DNA of 64,000 nucleotides from Cordilura impudica. Lineage: Eukaryota > Arthropoda > Insecta > Diptera > Scathophagidae. The notes below the pieces were generated by a model. The model worked only from the letters and a program-made list of their open reading frames with translations. It searched no databases and was not told the DNA's origin. The stretch is from positions 6,287,668 through 6,351,667 of the forward strand of contig OY821519.1 in the NCBI GenBank assembly GCA_963682025.1. The letters are read 5' to 3'. The position numbers and the translations under genes were made by a program. Shown one piece after another: positions 55,670 through 64,000 of the stretch. Every line of letters begins with the position of its first letter. Position 1 is the first letter of the stretch.

Positions 55670-58162
55670 TTATTTATTAAGTACTAAATTGTACGTGTTA
55701 CTAATGTGATCACTGTCTTCTTTAATGTTTACTGTTTTGTCAATATGTTTCTTAATATGCAAACTTTCAAGTGTTATTCTTTTATTTGTTTTTGTCTCTC
55801 TTTCCAAGACTTTGATGTTGTCAAAATCAAAGTTGTGTTTATTGTCAAATGCATGTTGAGAGAGCGCTGTTGTTGTTATTCCTTTCTCAACTGTTCGTTT
55901 ATGTTCTTTCAACCTAATCTCTAATTGTCTTTTCGTTTGTCCTATATATATTCTATTACATTGTTGGTGGACATTACCATTGCATTTTATTTGGTATACT
56001 ACATTGTGTTGTTTGTGTAAGTCTGTTTTCGTTTTTTGGGTGTTAAAAAGCTTATTCAATGTTTGATTTGGCTTCGAAGCTATTTTAATAGTTTCAGTGT
56101 TGATCAGATTTGTTATGTTTTTCCTATTCGTTATTGTTGGTAAATATGGTATAGTGGCAAAGGTCGTTTTTTGTCCGTTAACTGAGTTAGATATTGCGTT
56201 GTTATTTTGTGTGTTATTATTTTGGGTTTCATTTATTACTGTGGAAATTAATTTGTTAATATATTTAATAGGATAATTATTTTTAGTCAAAATTGTTCTT
56301 AGTTTCTTTATGTTATCTTTTAGGAAAATGTTATCACTAATGTTTATTGCTGTTTTTATAAGATTTTTTGCTGTGTTTTTCTTCTGTATAGGGTCGTGGT
56401 TTGAAAAATAATTGATAATTCTACCAGATGAAATTTCTTTAGTAAACCAGTTTGTTATGAGTTTGTTATTAGTTTTATGTATGGTAATGTCTAAAAAGTT
56501 GAGGCTATGGTTTGTTTCCTCTTCTATCGTGAACTTTAATTTGTTATGGTAATAGTTAAATTCTTGTAATATTATTTGTTTATCTTTCTGTTTTATAATG
56601 GCAAAAAAGTCATCTACATATTTGGTAATATATTTTATTTCGATGTTTTTGGATTTTAGATTGTCTAGTGTGTAGTCTAATAGGTCATCTAAGACTATTT
56701 CCGCTATTATTGGAGAAAGTGGGTTCCCCATAGGCATACCATAATTTTGTATGTAAATATTGTTGTCAAACATAAAATAATTATTGTCTCTTAAACAAAA
56801 GTCAAGTATTTTGATAAATGTATTTTTTGGGATGCTGGTGTGAGCTTTAATTGTTTCCCATTTTTTAATAATTATTTTAATGGCTAAATGTATCGGGATA
56901 TTTGTAAATAGTGATACGACGTCGAGAGATATCATCAAATCATTTTGTTCTATGTCTATTTCTTGTATATCTTTCTTAAGTTGTGTTGAGTTTTTAATGT
57001 TATATTTGGTGTTAGTTAAATTCTTTAGTATTGTACCTATGTATTTTGATAGTTGATAGGCTGGGAGTTCATATGACGCTGCTATTGGTCGCATTGGCAT
57101 GTCCTGTTTGTGAATTTTCGGTTGTCCATATAATTGTGGTGCGTTAGCTGCATTGCATCTTAGTTTAAATTTAGTAAATGTTTCTATGTGGTTATTTTTA
57201 TGTAGTTCAGTAATGATAGAATTGTTTTTATTAGTTAATTTTTCCGTTGGATCTGTTCGGCTTATTTTGTATGTGGTTTTATCTTCTAGGAGTTTGTTCA
57301 TCTGCTTCATATAATGTTCTTTGTACATAAGTACTGTTTTATTTCCTTTATCTGATTTAGTAATTATTATATCGCTTTTGTGTCGTTTTAATAAGTTCAA
57401 TGTGTCTTGATATGTTTTTAATATAAATCTGTCAATATGATTTATGTTGTGGTTTCTAAGATTGTATTGTAGTTGATGTGTTAAAAAGGTTCTTGCTTTT
57501 TCTTTATCTTTTTCAGTTTTAGCAAAGGAGAAACAGTATTCAAAATCAGCAATTAAGTTTATGATGTTTATGTTATGTTTTTGTGTTGGGAGTGCAAATT
57601 TTTTCCCCATGGAAAGAATCCATTGACATTCTTCTGGGATATTTATGTTTGTTAGATTAATGAACCATTCTTTATTATATTTAATTCCGATTTTTTGTTT
57701 CAATATAGTCAATAGTTGTTCTATTTTTTTATTGTGTGTATTTTCTCGTATACTTTTAACTTTATGTTGTGTTTCGACCTGTATATCCATGAATTCTGCA
57801 AAATCCTCTTCTGTTAATATATTTTTTATTTTCGATCTAAGTAAGTTAATATGTTTTAGTTCTGTGTTAATAGTTCTATTGCTGTCAGAGATTTCTAGTT
57901 TTAAGATTTTGTAGTGAAAATTGTTGGTTATATTCGTTAATTCTTTTGTTGTTGTGTTGTTTTTGTTGTTAAAGTTGTAACCAAGTTTCTTTGTAATGTT
58001 GGTGATGTGTTTCGGGTAAATGCCATAATCTTTACAAGAAAGCAAAAATTTAATTTCTGCTCGTTTTATTGTAATTATTCTTTCGGTGTTAATGTATTGT
58101 TTAAGTAAAGATGTGGTGTGTGTGTTGTATTTGTAGCTTATGTGTTGAAAAAATCCACTCAT
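55670..58162 (-). CDS. Penelope-like reverse transcriptase/GIY-YIG protein, unit A
   Basis: An intact frame of 830 residues. As far as I can see by eye it is identical to the protein of unit C, so the domain description there applies. It starts at the first ATG (MSGFFQHIS) after a 90-nt leader that is shared between units and contains no other ATG-led frame of note. The protein would copy the element RNA onto a chromosomal end opened by its own GIY-YIG nuclease, in the nucleus. It ends 139 bp upstream of its hammerhead. Intactness in an inverted unit beside a tandem pair implies that both full units came from nearly identical templates. Confidence 0.92.
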   Translation of the reverse strand: MSGFFQHISYKYNTHTTSLLKQYINTERIITIKRAEIKFLLSCKDYGIYPKHITNITKKLGYNFNNKNNTTTKELTNITNNFHYKILKLEISDSNRTINTELKHINLLRSKIKNILTEEDFAEFMDIQVETQHKVKSIRENTHNKKIEQLLTILKQKIGIKYNKEWFINLTNINIPEECQWILSMGKKFALPTQKHNINIINLIADFEYCFSFAKTEKDKEKARTFLTHQLQYNLRNHNINHIDRFILKTYQDTLNLLKRHKSDIIITKSDKGNKTVLMYKEHYMKQMNKLLEDKTTYKISRTDPTEKLTNKNNSIITELHKNNHIETFTKFKLRCNAANAPQLYGQPKIHKQDMPMRPIAASYELPAYQLSKYIGTILKNLTNTKYNIKNSTQLKKDIQEIDIEQNDLMISLDVVSLFTNIPIHLAIKIIIKKWETIKAHTSIPKNTFIKILDFCLRDNNYFMFDNNIYIQNYGMPMGNPLSPIIAEIVLDDLLDYTLDNLKSKNIEIKYITKYVDDFFAIIKQKDKQIILQEFNYYHNKLKFTIEEETNHSLNFLDITIHKTNNKLITNWFTKEISSGRIINYFSNHDPIQKKNTAKNLIKTAINISDNIFLKDNIKKLRTILTKNNYPIKYINKLISTVINETQNNNTQNNNAISNSVNGQKTTFATIPYLPTITNRKNITNLINTETIKIASKPNQTLNKLFNTQKTKTDLHKQHNVVYQIKCNGNVHQQCNRIYIGQTKRQLEIRLKEHKRTVEKGITTTALSQHAFDNKHNFDFDNIKVLERETKTNKRITLESLHIKKHIDKTVNIKEDSDHISNTYNLVLNK

Positions 58163-58255
58163 TTTGTTGGTGTAATTGATGCTATTCTTAATTATTTGGA
58201 GTCAGGCTTACCAATTAAATATTTTGATATGTTCCTAATGACCAGTGATTGTAAT

Positions 58256-59953
58256 ATAATTACTAAATCAGATAAAGGAAATAAAACAGTACTTATGTAC
58301 AAAGAACATTATATGAAGCAGATGAACAAACTCCTAGAAGATAAAACCACATACAAAATAAGCCGAACAGATCCAACGGAAAAATTAACTAATAAAAACA
58401 ATTCTATCATTACTGAACTACATAAAAATAACCACATAGAAACATTTACTAAATTTAAACTAAGATGCAATGCAGCTAACGCACCACAATTATATGGACA
58501 ACCGAAAATTCACAAACAGGACATGCCAATGCGACCAATAGCAGCGTCATATGAACTCCCAGCCTATCAACTATCAAAATACATAGGTACAATACTAAAG
58601 AATTTAACTAACACCAAATATAACATTAAAAACTCAACACAACTTAAGAAAGATATACAAGAAATAGACATAGAACAAAATGATTTGATGATATCTCTCG
58701 ACGTCGTATCACTATTTACAAATATCCCGATACATTTAGCCATTAAAATAATTATTAAAAAATGGGAAACAATTAAAGCTCACACCAGCATCCCAAAAAA
58801 TACATTTATCAAAATACTTGACTTTTGTTTAAGAGACAATAATTATTTTATGTTTGACAACAATATTTACATACAAAATTATGGTATGCCTATGGGGAAC
58901 CCACTTTCTCCAATAATAGCGGAAATAGTCTTAGATGACCTATTAGACTACACACTAGACAATCTAAAATCCAAAAACATCGAAATAAAATATATTACCA
59001 AATATGTAGATGACTTTTTTGCCATTATAAAACAGAAAGATAAACAAATAATATTACAAGAATTTAACTATTACCATAACAAATTAAAGTTCACGATAGA
59101 AGAGGAAACAAACCATAGCCTCAACTTTTTAGACATTACCATACATAAAACTAATAACAAATTCATAACAAACTGGTTTACTAAAGAAATTTCATCTGGT
59201 AGAATTATCAATTATTTTTCAAACCACGACCCTATACAGAAGAAAAACACAGCAAAAAATCTTATAAAAACAGCAATAAACATTAGTGATAACATTTTCC
59301 TAAAAGATAACATAAAGAAACTAAGAACAATTTTGACTAAAAATAATTATCCTATTAAATATATTAACAAATTAATTTCCACAGTAATAAATGAAACCCA
59401 AAATAATAACACACAAAATAACAACGCAATATCTAACTCAGTTAACGGACAAAAAACGACCTTTGCCACTATACCATATTTACCAACAATAACGAATAGG
59501 AAAAACATAACAAATCTGATCAACACTGAAACTATTAAAATAGCTTCGAAGCCAAATCAAACATTGAATAAGCTTTTTAACACCCAAAAAACGAAAACAG
59601 ACTTACACAAACAACACAATGTAGTATACCAAATAAAATGCAATGGTAATGTCCACCAACAATGTAATAGAATATATATAGGACAAACGAAAAGACAATT
59701 AGAGATTAGGTTGAAAGAACATAAACGAACAGTTGAGAAAGGAATAACAACAACAGCGCTCTCTCAACATGCATTTGACAATAAACACAACTTTGATTTT
59801 GACAACATCAAAGTCTTGGAAAGAGAGACAAAAACAAATAAAAGAATAACACTTGAAAGTTTGCATATTAAGAAACATATTGACAAAACAGTAAACATTA
59901 AAGAAGACAGTGATCACATTAGTAACACGTACAATTTAGTACTTAATAAATAA
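58256..59953 (+). pseudogene. 5'-truncated PLE reverse transcriptase, unit B
   Basis: Begins inside the coding region at the residues matching IITKSDKGNK of the full protein (about residue 265), so the N-terminal third is missing. From there it stays open to the normal stop and keeps all reverse transcriptase motifs and the GIY-YIG domain. One difference from the other copies is visible: Phe for Leu in NNKFITNWF. An apparent longer frame (58118-59953, 611 residues) arises because antisense sequence of unit A's 5' end reads open into B; its first 48 or so residues are not PLE protein. No native promoter remains directly upstream. Confidence 0.85.
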
Positions 59954-60088
59954 AATTAAAATGTAAAATTTAGATTAAGTGTGTAATAATACTATTAAGG
60001 TAACAATTATTTTATAAAAAAAAAAAATTCACATAAATTTGTTAAAGTGATAATAAATGTATATTCTTAATTATTATTAAATAAAATT

Positions 60089-60131
60089 AGACGCCTGATG
60101 AGGACACCAACCATAGTGTCGAAACGTCGCA
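60089..60131 (+). ncRNA. PLE hammerhead ribozyme, unit B
   Basis: CTGATGA at 60095-60101, stem II GGACAC/GTGTC, then GAAACGTCGC (60121-60130). It lies 142 bp after the stop codon and 86 bp before the start of unit C, so cleavage of a B-C read-through transcript would release a unit-length RNA with a short leader (inference). Confidence 0.7.
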
Positions 60132-60306
60132 GACAGAAAACAAAATTACAGCATATTTGTTTTAATTATTCCTGCTTAGGACGACCATAGGAAGCTTAAT
60201 ATCACAACAAGTAATTACAATCACTGGTCATTAGGAACATATCAAAATATTTAATTGGTAAGCCTGACTCCAAATAATTAAGAATAGCATCAATTACACC
60301 AACAAA

Positions 60307-62799
60307 ATGAGTGGATTTTTTCAACACATAAGCTACAAATACAACACACACACCACATCTTTACTTAAACAATACATTAACACCGAAAGAATAATTACAA
60401 TAAAACGAGCAGAAATTAAATTTTTGCTTTCTTGTAAAGATTATGGCATTTACCCGAAACACATCACCAACATTACAAAGAAACTTGGTTACAACTTTAA
60501 CAACAAAAACAACACAACAACAAAAGAATTAACGAATATAACCAACAATTTTCACTACAAAATCTTAAAACTAGAAATCTCTGACAGCAATAGAACTATT
60601 AACACAGAACTAAAACATATTAACTTACTTAGATCGAAAATAAAAAATATATTAACAGAAGAGGATTTTGCAGAATTCATGGATATACAGGTCGAAACAC
60701 AACATAAAGTTAAAAGTATACGAGAAAATACACACAATAAAAAAATAGAACAACTATTGACTATATTGAAACAAAAAATCGGAATTAAATATAATAAAGA
60801 ATGGTTCATTAATCTAACAAACATAAATATCCCAGAAGAATGTCAATGGATTCTTTCCATGGGGAAAAAATTTGCACTCCCAACACAAAAACATAACATA
60901 AACATCATAAACTTAATTGCTGATTTTGAATACTGTTTCTCCTTTGCTAAAACTGAAAAAGATAAAGAAAAAGCAAGAACCTTTTTAACACATCAACTAC
61001 AATACAATCTTAGAAACCACAACATAAATCATATTGACAGATTTATATTAAAAACATATCAAGACACATTGAACTTATTAAAACGACACAAAAGCGATAT
61101 AATAATTACTAAATCAGATAAAGGAAATAAAACAGTACTTATGTACAAAGAACATTATATGAAGCAGATGAACAAACTCCTAGAAGATAAAACCACATAC
61201 AAAATAAGCCGAACAGATCCAACGGAAAAATTAACTAATAAAAACAATTCTATCATTACTGAACTACATAAAAATAACCACATAGAAACATTTACTAAAT
61301 TTAAACTAAGATGCAATGCAGCTAACGCACCACAATTATATGGACAACCGAAAATTCACAAACAGGACATGCCAATGCGACCAATAGCAGCGTCATATGA
61401 ACTCCCAGCCTATCAACTATCAAAATACATAGGTACAATACTAAAGAATTTAACTAACACCAAATATAACATTAAAAACTCAACACAACTTAAGAAAGAT
61501 ATACAAGAAATAGACATAGAACAAAATGATTTGATGATATCTCTCGACGTCGTATCACTATTTACAAATATCCCGATACATTTAGCCATTAAAATAATTA
61601 TTAAAAAATGGGAAACAATTAAAGCTCACACCAGCATCCCAAAAAATACATTTATCAAAATACTTGACTTTTGTTTAAGAGACAATAATTATTTTATGTT
61701 TGACAACAATATTTACATACAAAATTATGGTATGCCTATGGGGAACCCACTTTCTCCAATAATAGCGGAAATAGTCTTAGATGACCTATTAGACTACACA
61801 CTAGACAATCTAAAATCCAAAAACATCGAAATAAAATATATTACCAAATATGTAGATGACTTTTTTGCCATTATAAAACAGAAAGATAAACAAATAATAT
61901 TACAAGAATTTAACTATTACCATAACAAATTAAAGTTCACGATAGAAGAGGAAACAAACCATAGCCTCAACTTTTTAGACATTACCATACATAAAACTAA
62001 TAACAAACTCATAACAAACTGGTTTACTAAAGAAATTTCATCTGGTAGAATTATCAATTATTTTTCAAACCACGACCCTATACAGAAGAAAAACACAGCA
62101 AAAAATCTTATAAAAACAGCAATAAACATTAGTGATAACATTTTCCTAAAAGATAACATAAAGAAACTAAGAACAATTTTGACTAAAAATAATTATCCTA
62201 TTAAATATATTAACAAATTAATTTCCACAGTAATAAATGAAACCCAAAATAATAACACACAAAATAACAACGCAATATCTAACTCAGTTAACGGACAAAA
62301 AACGACCTTTGCCACTATACCATATTTACCAACAATAACGAATAGGAAAAACATAACAAATCTGATCAACACTGAAACTATTAAAATAGCTTCGAAGCCA
62401 AATCAAACATTGAATAAGCTTTTTAACACCCAAAAAACGAAAACAGACTTACACAAACAACACAATGTAGTATACCAAATAAAATGCAATGGTAATGTCC
62501 ACCAACAATGTAATAGAATATATATAGGACAAACGAAAAGACAATTAGAGATTAGGTTGAAAGAACATAAACGAACAGTTGAGAAAGGAATAACAACAAC
62601 AGCGCTCTCTCAACATGCATTTGACAATAAACACAACTTTGATTTTGACAACATCAAAGTCTTGGAAAGAGAGACAAAAACAAATAAAAGAATAACACTT
62701 GAAAGTTTGCATATTAAGAAACATATTGACAAAACAGTAAACATTAAAGAAGACAGTGATCACATTAGTAACACGTACAATTTAGTACTTAATAAATAA
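60307..62799 (+). CDS. Penelope-like reverse transcriptase/GIY-YIG protein, unit C
   Basis: 830 residues, intact. The N-terminal region (1-330) includes CQWILSMGKKFALP (about 179-192), a conserved PLE segment. The reverse transcriptase core follows: QLYGQPKIHK (343-352), SLDVVSLFTNIP with catalytic Asp414 (412-423), YGMPMGNPLSP (474-484) and YVDD with Asp517 and Asp518 (515-518). The GIY-YIG endonuclease occupies about 721-805: VVYQIKC, IYIGQT (738-743), Arg750, His754 and the metal-binding Glu799 in TLESLHIKK. Cys727 and a second Cys nine residues on sit between the two halves of the signature. The length and order match endonuclease-bearing PLEs. A 90-nt leader separates the unit start from the ATG. 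It is preceded in tandem by unit B, whose 3' end may supply promoter activity, as proposed for PLE pseudo-LTRs. Confidence 0.95.
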   Translation: MSGFFQHISYKYNTHTTSLLKQYINTERIITIKRAEIKFLLSCKDYGIYPKHITNITKKLGYNFNNKNNTTTKELTNITNNFHYKILKLEISDSNRTINTELKHINLLRSKIKNILTEEDFAEFMDIQVETQHKVKSIRENTHNKKIEQLLTILKQKIGIKYNKEWFINLTNINIPEECQWILSMGKKFALPTQKHNINIINLIADFEYCFSFAKTEKDKEKARTFLTHQLQYNLRNHNINHIDRFILKTYQDTLNLLKRHKSDIIITKSDKGNKTVLMYKEHYMKQMNKLLEDKTTYKISRTDPTEKLTNKNNSIITELHKNNHIETFTKFKLRCNAANAPQLYGQPKIHKQDMPMRPIAASYELPAYQLSKYIGTILKNLTNTKYNIKNSTQLKKDIQEIDIEQNDLMISLDVVSLFTNIPIHLAIKIIIKKWETIKAHTSIPKNTFIKILDFCLRDNNYFMFDNNIYIQNYGMPMGNPLSPIIAEIVLDDLLDYTLDNLKSKNIEIKYITKYVDDFFAIIKQKDKQIILQEFNYYHNKLKFTIEEETNHSLNFLDITIHKTNNKLITNWFTKEISSGRIINYFSNHDPIQKKNTAKNLIKTAINISDNIFLKDNIKKLRTILTKNNYPIKYINKLISTVINETQNNNTQNNNAISNSVNGQKTTFATIPYLPTITNRKNITNLINTETIKIASKPNQTLNKLFNTQKTKTDLHKQHNVVYQIKCNGNVHQQCNRIYIGQTKRQLEIRLKEHKRTVEKGITTTALSQHAFDNKHNFDFDNIKVLERETKTNKRITLESLHIKKHIDKTVNIKEDSDHISNTYNLVLNK

Positions 62800-62935
62800 A
62801 ATTAAAATGTAAAATTTAGATTAAGTGTGTAATAATACTATTAAGGTAACAATTATTTTATAAAAAAAAAAAAATTCACATAAATTTGTTAAAGTGATAA
62901 TAAATGTATATTCTTAATTATTATTAAATAAAATT

Positions 62936-62979
62936 AGACGCCTGATGAGGACACCAACCATAGTGTCGAAACGTCGCAG
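62936..62979 (+). ncRNA. PLE hammerhead ribozyme, unit C
   Basis: CTGATGA at 62942-62948, stem II GGACAC/GTGTC, GAAACGTCGC at 62968-62977. Sequence identical to unit B. The unit ends 86 bp further on at 63063. Confidence 0.7.
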
Positions 62980-63063
62980 ACAGAAAACAAAATTACAGCA
63001 TATTTGTTTTAATTATTCCTGCTTAGGACGACCATAGGAAGCTTAATATCACAACAAGTAATT

Positions 63064-63249
63064 AATTTAAATATTTCCATCCATATGTCAATATGTGTAT
63101 CAAATTAAGGAGGACGATCTCTGGAAATGAAAACTATTTTTATTTTGGTTTATCGGAACGAAAAGTTTTAAAAGTAATATTTTGAAATCTAAATCCTTTC
63201 TATAAATTTCAGACCAAGTTTAGAGCAGGCGACTGAACAATGAAAATTA
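63064..63249 (+). repeat. Interrupted 365-bp tandem unit, continuation
   Basis: AATTTAAATATTTCCATCCA, GTCAATATGTGTATCAAAT and GACGATCTCTGGAAAT align with 55030-55100 of unit 1. Similarity fades near 63190. It is the right-hand half of the unit split by the PLE cluster. Confidence 0.7.
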
Positions 63250-64000
63250 TGAAATGCCAGAAACCGGTCCGATTAAGAATACAGTGCAGTTATCAATTTT
63301 TGAAATATATGCTTTCTTCTTCTTTACCACGCACCATTTAAACAAAATTAAAATTTGCATTAATTGCAATATGTCTGAAAAATGACTAAAACTAACAAAC
63401 AAAAAATTTCTTCGCTTCAAAAAGCGTCATCTCAAATATATGTAAAAGTGCATATGTAGGTATGTACAAAACCGTACATCACATATGACAACTCTTACGA
63501 AAACTGAGAATAGTGGAAATTAGAAGTATAAATGCAAAAAATATTCAAAATTCAAAAATAACGATTGTTTGTTTGGACAGAGTTGTATCTTCTGAAATTA
63601 ATACAAAGTAAAGGTGTAGTGTACGAAAACTGAATCTAACCACACTGCTCGTAGGCCTGACTTTAGGTGAGTGTGTTAAAGCGCTGACCAAAAAGTGCAA
63701 GTACGAGTGTATGTGAAGGTTCATGGTTCAAAACATCACGGCCGCCCTAAGTAGAAAAAATTTTCATATAGAAACAATCTATTCAATTAAAAACATAACA
63801 ATTATCACAATGTTCAATAAATCGCTGATGAAGGCTGAAATGCCAGAAACCGGTCCGATTAAGAATACAGTGCAGTTATGAATTTTTGAAATATATGCTT
63901 TCTTCTTCTTTACCACGCACCATTTAAACAAAATTAAAATTTGCATTAATTGCAATATGTCTGAAAAATGACTAAAACTAACAAACAGAAAATTATTTTA
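63250..64000 (+). mobile_element. Hammerhead repeat, tandem 586-bp units
   Basis: The first copy begins inside the stem II loop of its hammerhead (GAAATGCCAGAAACCGG). A complete unit ends at the second hammerhead 586 bp later, and a third partial unit runs to the window edge. Shared landmarks with the 1279-1950 copy include TACGAAAACTGA, GGCCTGACTTTAGG and CACGGCCGCCCTAAG. No protein frame. A tandem of ribozyme-bounded units is the pattern expected for retrozymes or for PLE pseudo-LTRs. The window ends inside it. Confidence 0.8.
63820..63860 (+). ncRNA. Hammerhead ribozyme motif
   Basis: AATCG, CTGATGA (63825-63831), AGGC-TGAAAT-GCC, GAAA, CCGG, TC, CGATT. Identical to 52359-52399. The partial motif of the previous unit (GAAA at 63260) puts the two predicted cleavage sites 586 nt apart. 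Confidence 0.78.

Larger units (their letters stand above)
55368..63063. mobile_element. Penelope-like element cluster: inverted, truncated and full units
   Basis: Three units of one PLE: A (55405-58252, minus, about 2848 bp), B (58256-60216, plus, 5'-truncated) and C (60217-63063, plus, 2847 bp). B and C are in direct tandem. A meets B head-to-head with a few bases of microhomology at 58253-58260. Beyond A's 3' end a further 37 bp (55368-55404) is the start of another unit, as in the partial tandem arrays and terminal pseudo-LTRs of PLEs. ATTAATTTAAATATTT occurs on both sides (55361-55376 and 63061-63076), consistent with a single target duplication for the whole block. Units are nearly identical, so insertion was recent. 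Confidence 0.9.

Noticed and set aside
55706..55924. Antisense 72-residue frame within the PLE, repeated at 59699 and 62545
   Set aside because: A shadow of the GIY-YIG coding sequence, conserved only because the sense strand is nearly identical among units.
58118..59953. 611-residue frame as an independent gene
   Set aside because: It is a fusion of antisense unit A leader and N-terminal DNA with truncated unit B; only the PLE part is genuine.

Overview
The window looks like transposon-filled, gene-free DNA from a higher (brachyceran, probably calyptrate) fly. It is very AT-rich. Its commonest repeats are built like the DINE-1/INE-1 Helentron-derived elements of Drosophila and other flies: a 5' hairpin with TATACCC/GGGTATA, a GTCCGTCCGTC microsatellite, a 3' palindrome, and a TTACTTGTTTT end. 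I could not support any host protein gene. Every recognisable coding stretch belongs to a mobile element. Species assignment is inference.

Layout. 0.9-4.9 kb: a degenerate DNA transposon with long terminal inverted repeats (TIRs); its left TIR carries a hammerhead-ribozyme repeat. 5.1-7.9 kb: a MITE and a piggyBac-like remnant. 9.0-10.5 kb: a complete non-autonomous Helitron. 11.5-15.8 kb: a DINE-like element, then a CCCC-rich TIR element interrupted by a satellite-containing element. 17.0-18.6 kb: a TTAA MITE and a tRNA-derived SINE. 18.9-22.9 kb: an inverted-repeat transposon with a decayed RNase-H-like protein and two DINE-like insertions. 22.9-25.3 kb: a second Helitron and a second CCCC-rich element. 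27.8-33.7 kb: a nest of DINE-like elements, a 5'-truncated LINE, a short tandem array and a MITE. 34.3-37.5 kb: a Transib (RAG1-like) remnant and a small Helitron. 40.2-44.2 kb: LINE pieces split by a Tigger remnant, itself split by the satellite element. 44.2-47.0 kb: a second long DINE-like element. 51.3-53.9 kb: mariner, hammerhead-repeat and LINE remnants. 54.0-64.0 kb: a DINE-like copy, a Penelope-like element (PLE) cluster, and a tandem hammerhead repeat.

The most interesting part is 55.4-64.0 kb. Three near-identical PLE units lie together: one inverted, one 5'-truncated and one full length. Two carry the same intact 830-residue reverse transcriptase/GIY-YIG protein, and all three carry a hammerhead-type ribozyme core at the unit boundary. 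The cluster sits in the second unit of a 365-bp tandem repeat that resumes on the far side, and is flanked by a 16-bp direct repeat, as expected for one recent integration. A separate non-coding repeat of about 586-606 bp, with a different and well-formed hammerhead, occurs at 1.3, 51.8-52.5 and 63.2-64.0 kb. It resembles a retrozyme or an orphan PLE terminal repeat, and may depend on a PLE for movement (inference).

Nested insertions also supply several internal empty sites. These date the layers relative to one another and define some element ends precisely.
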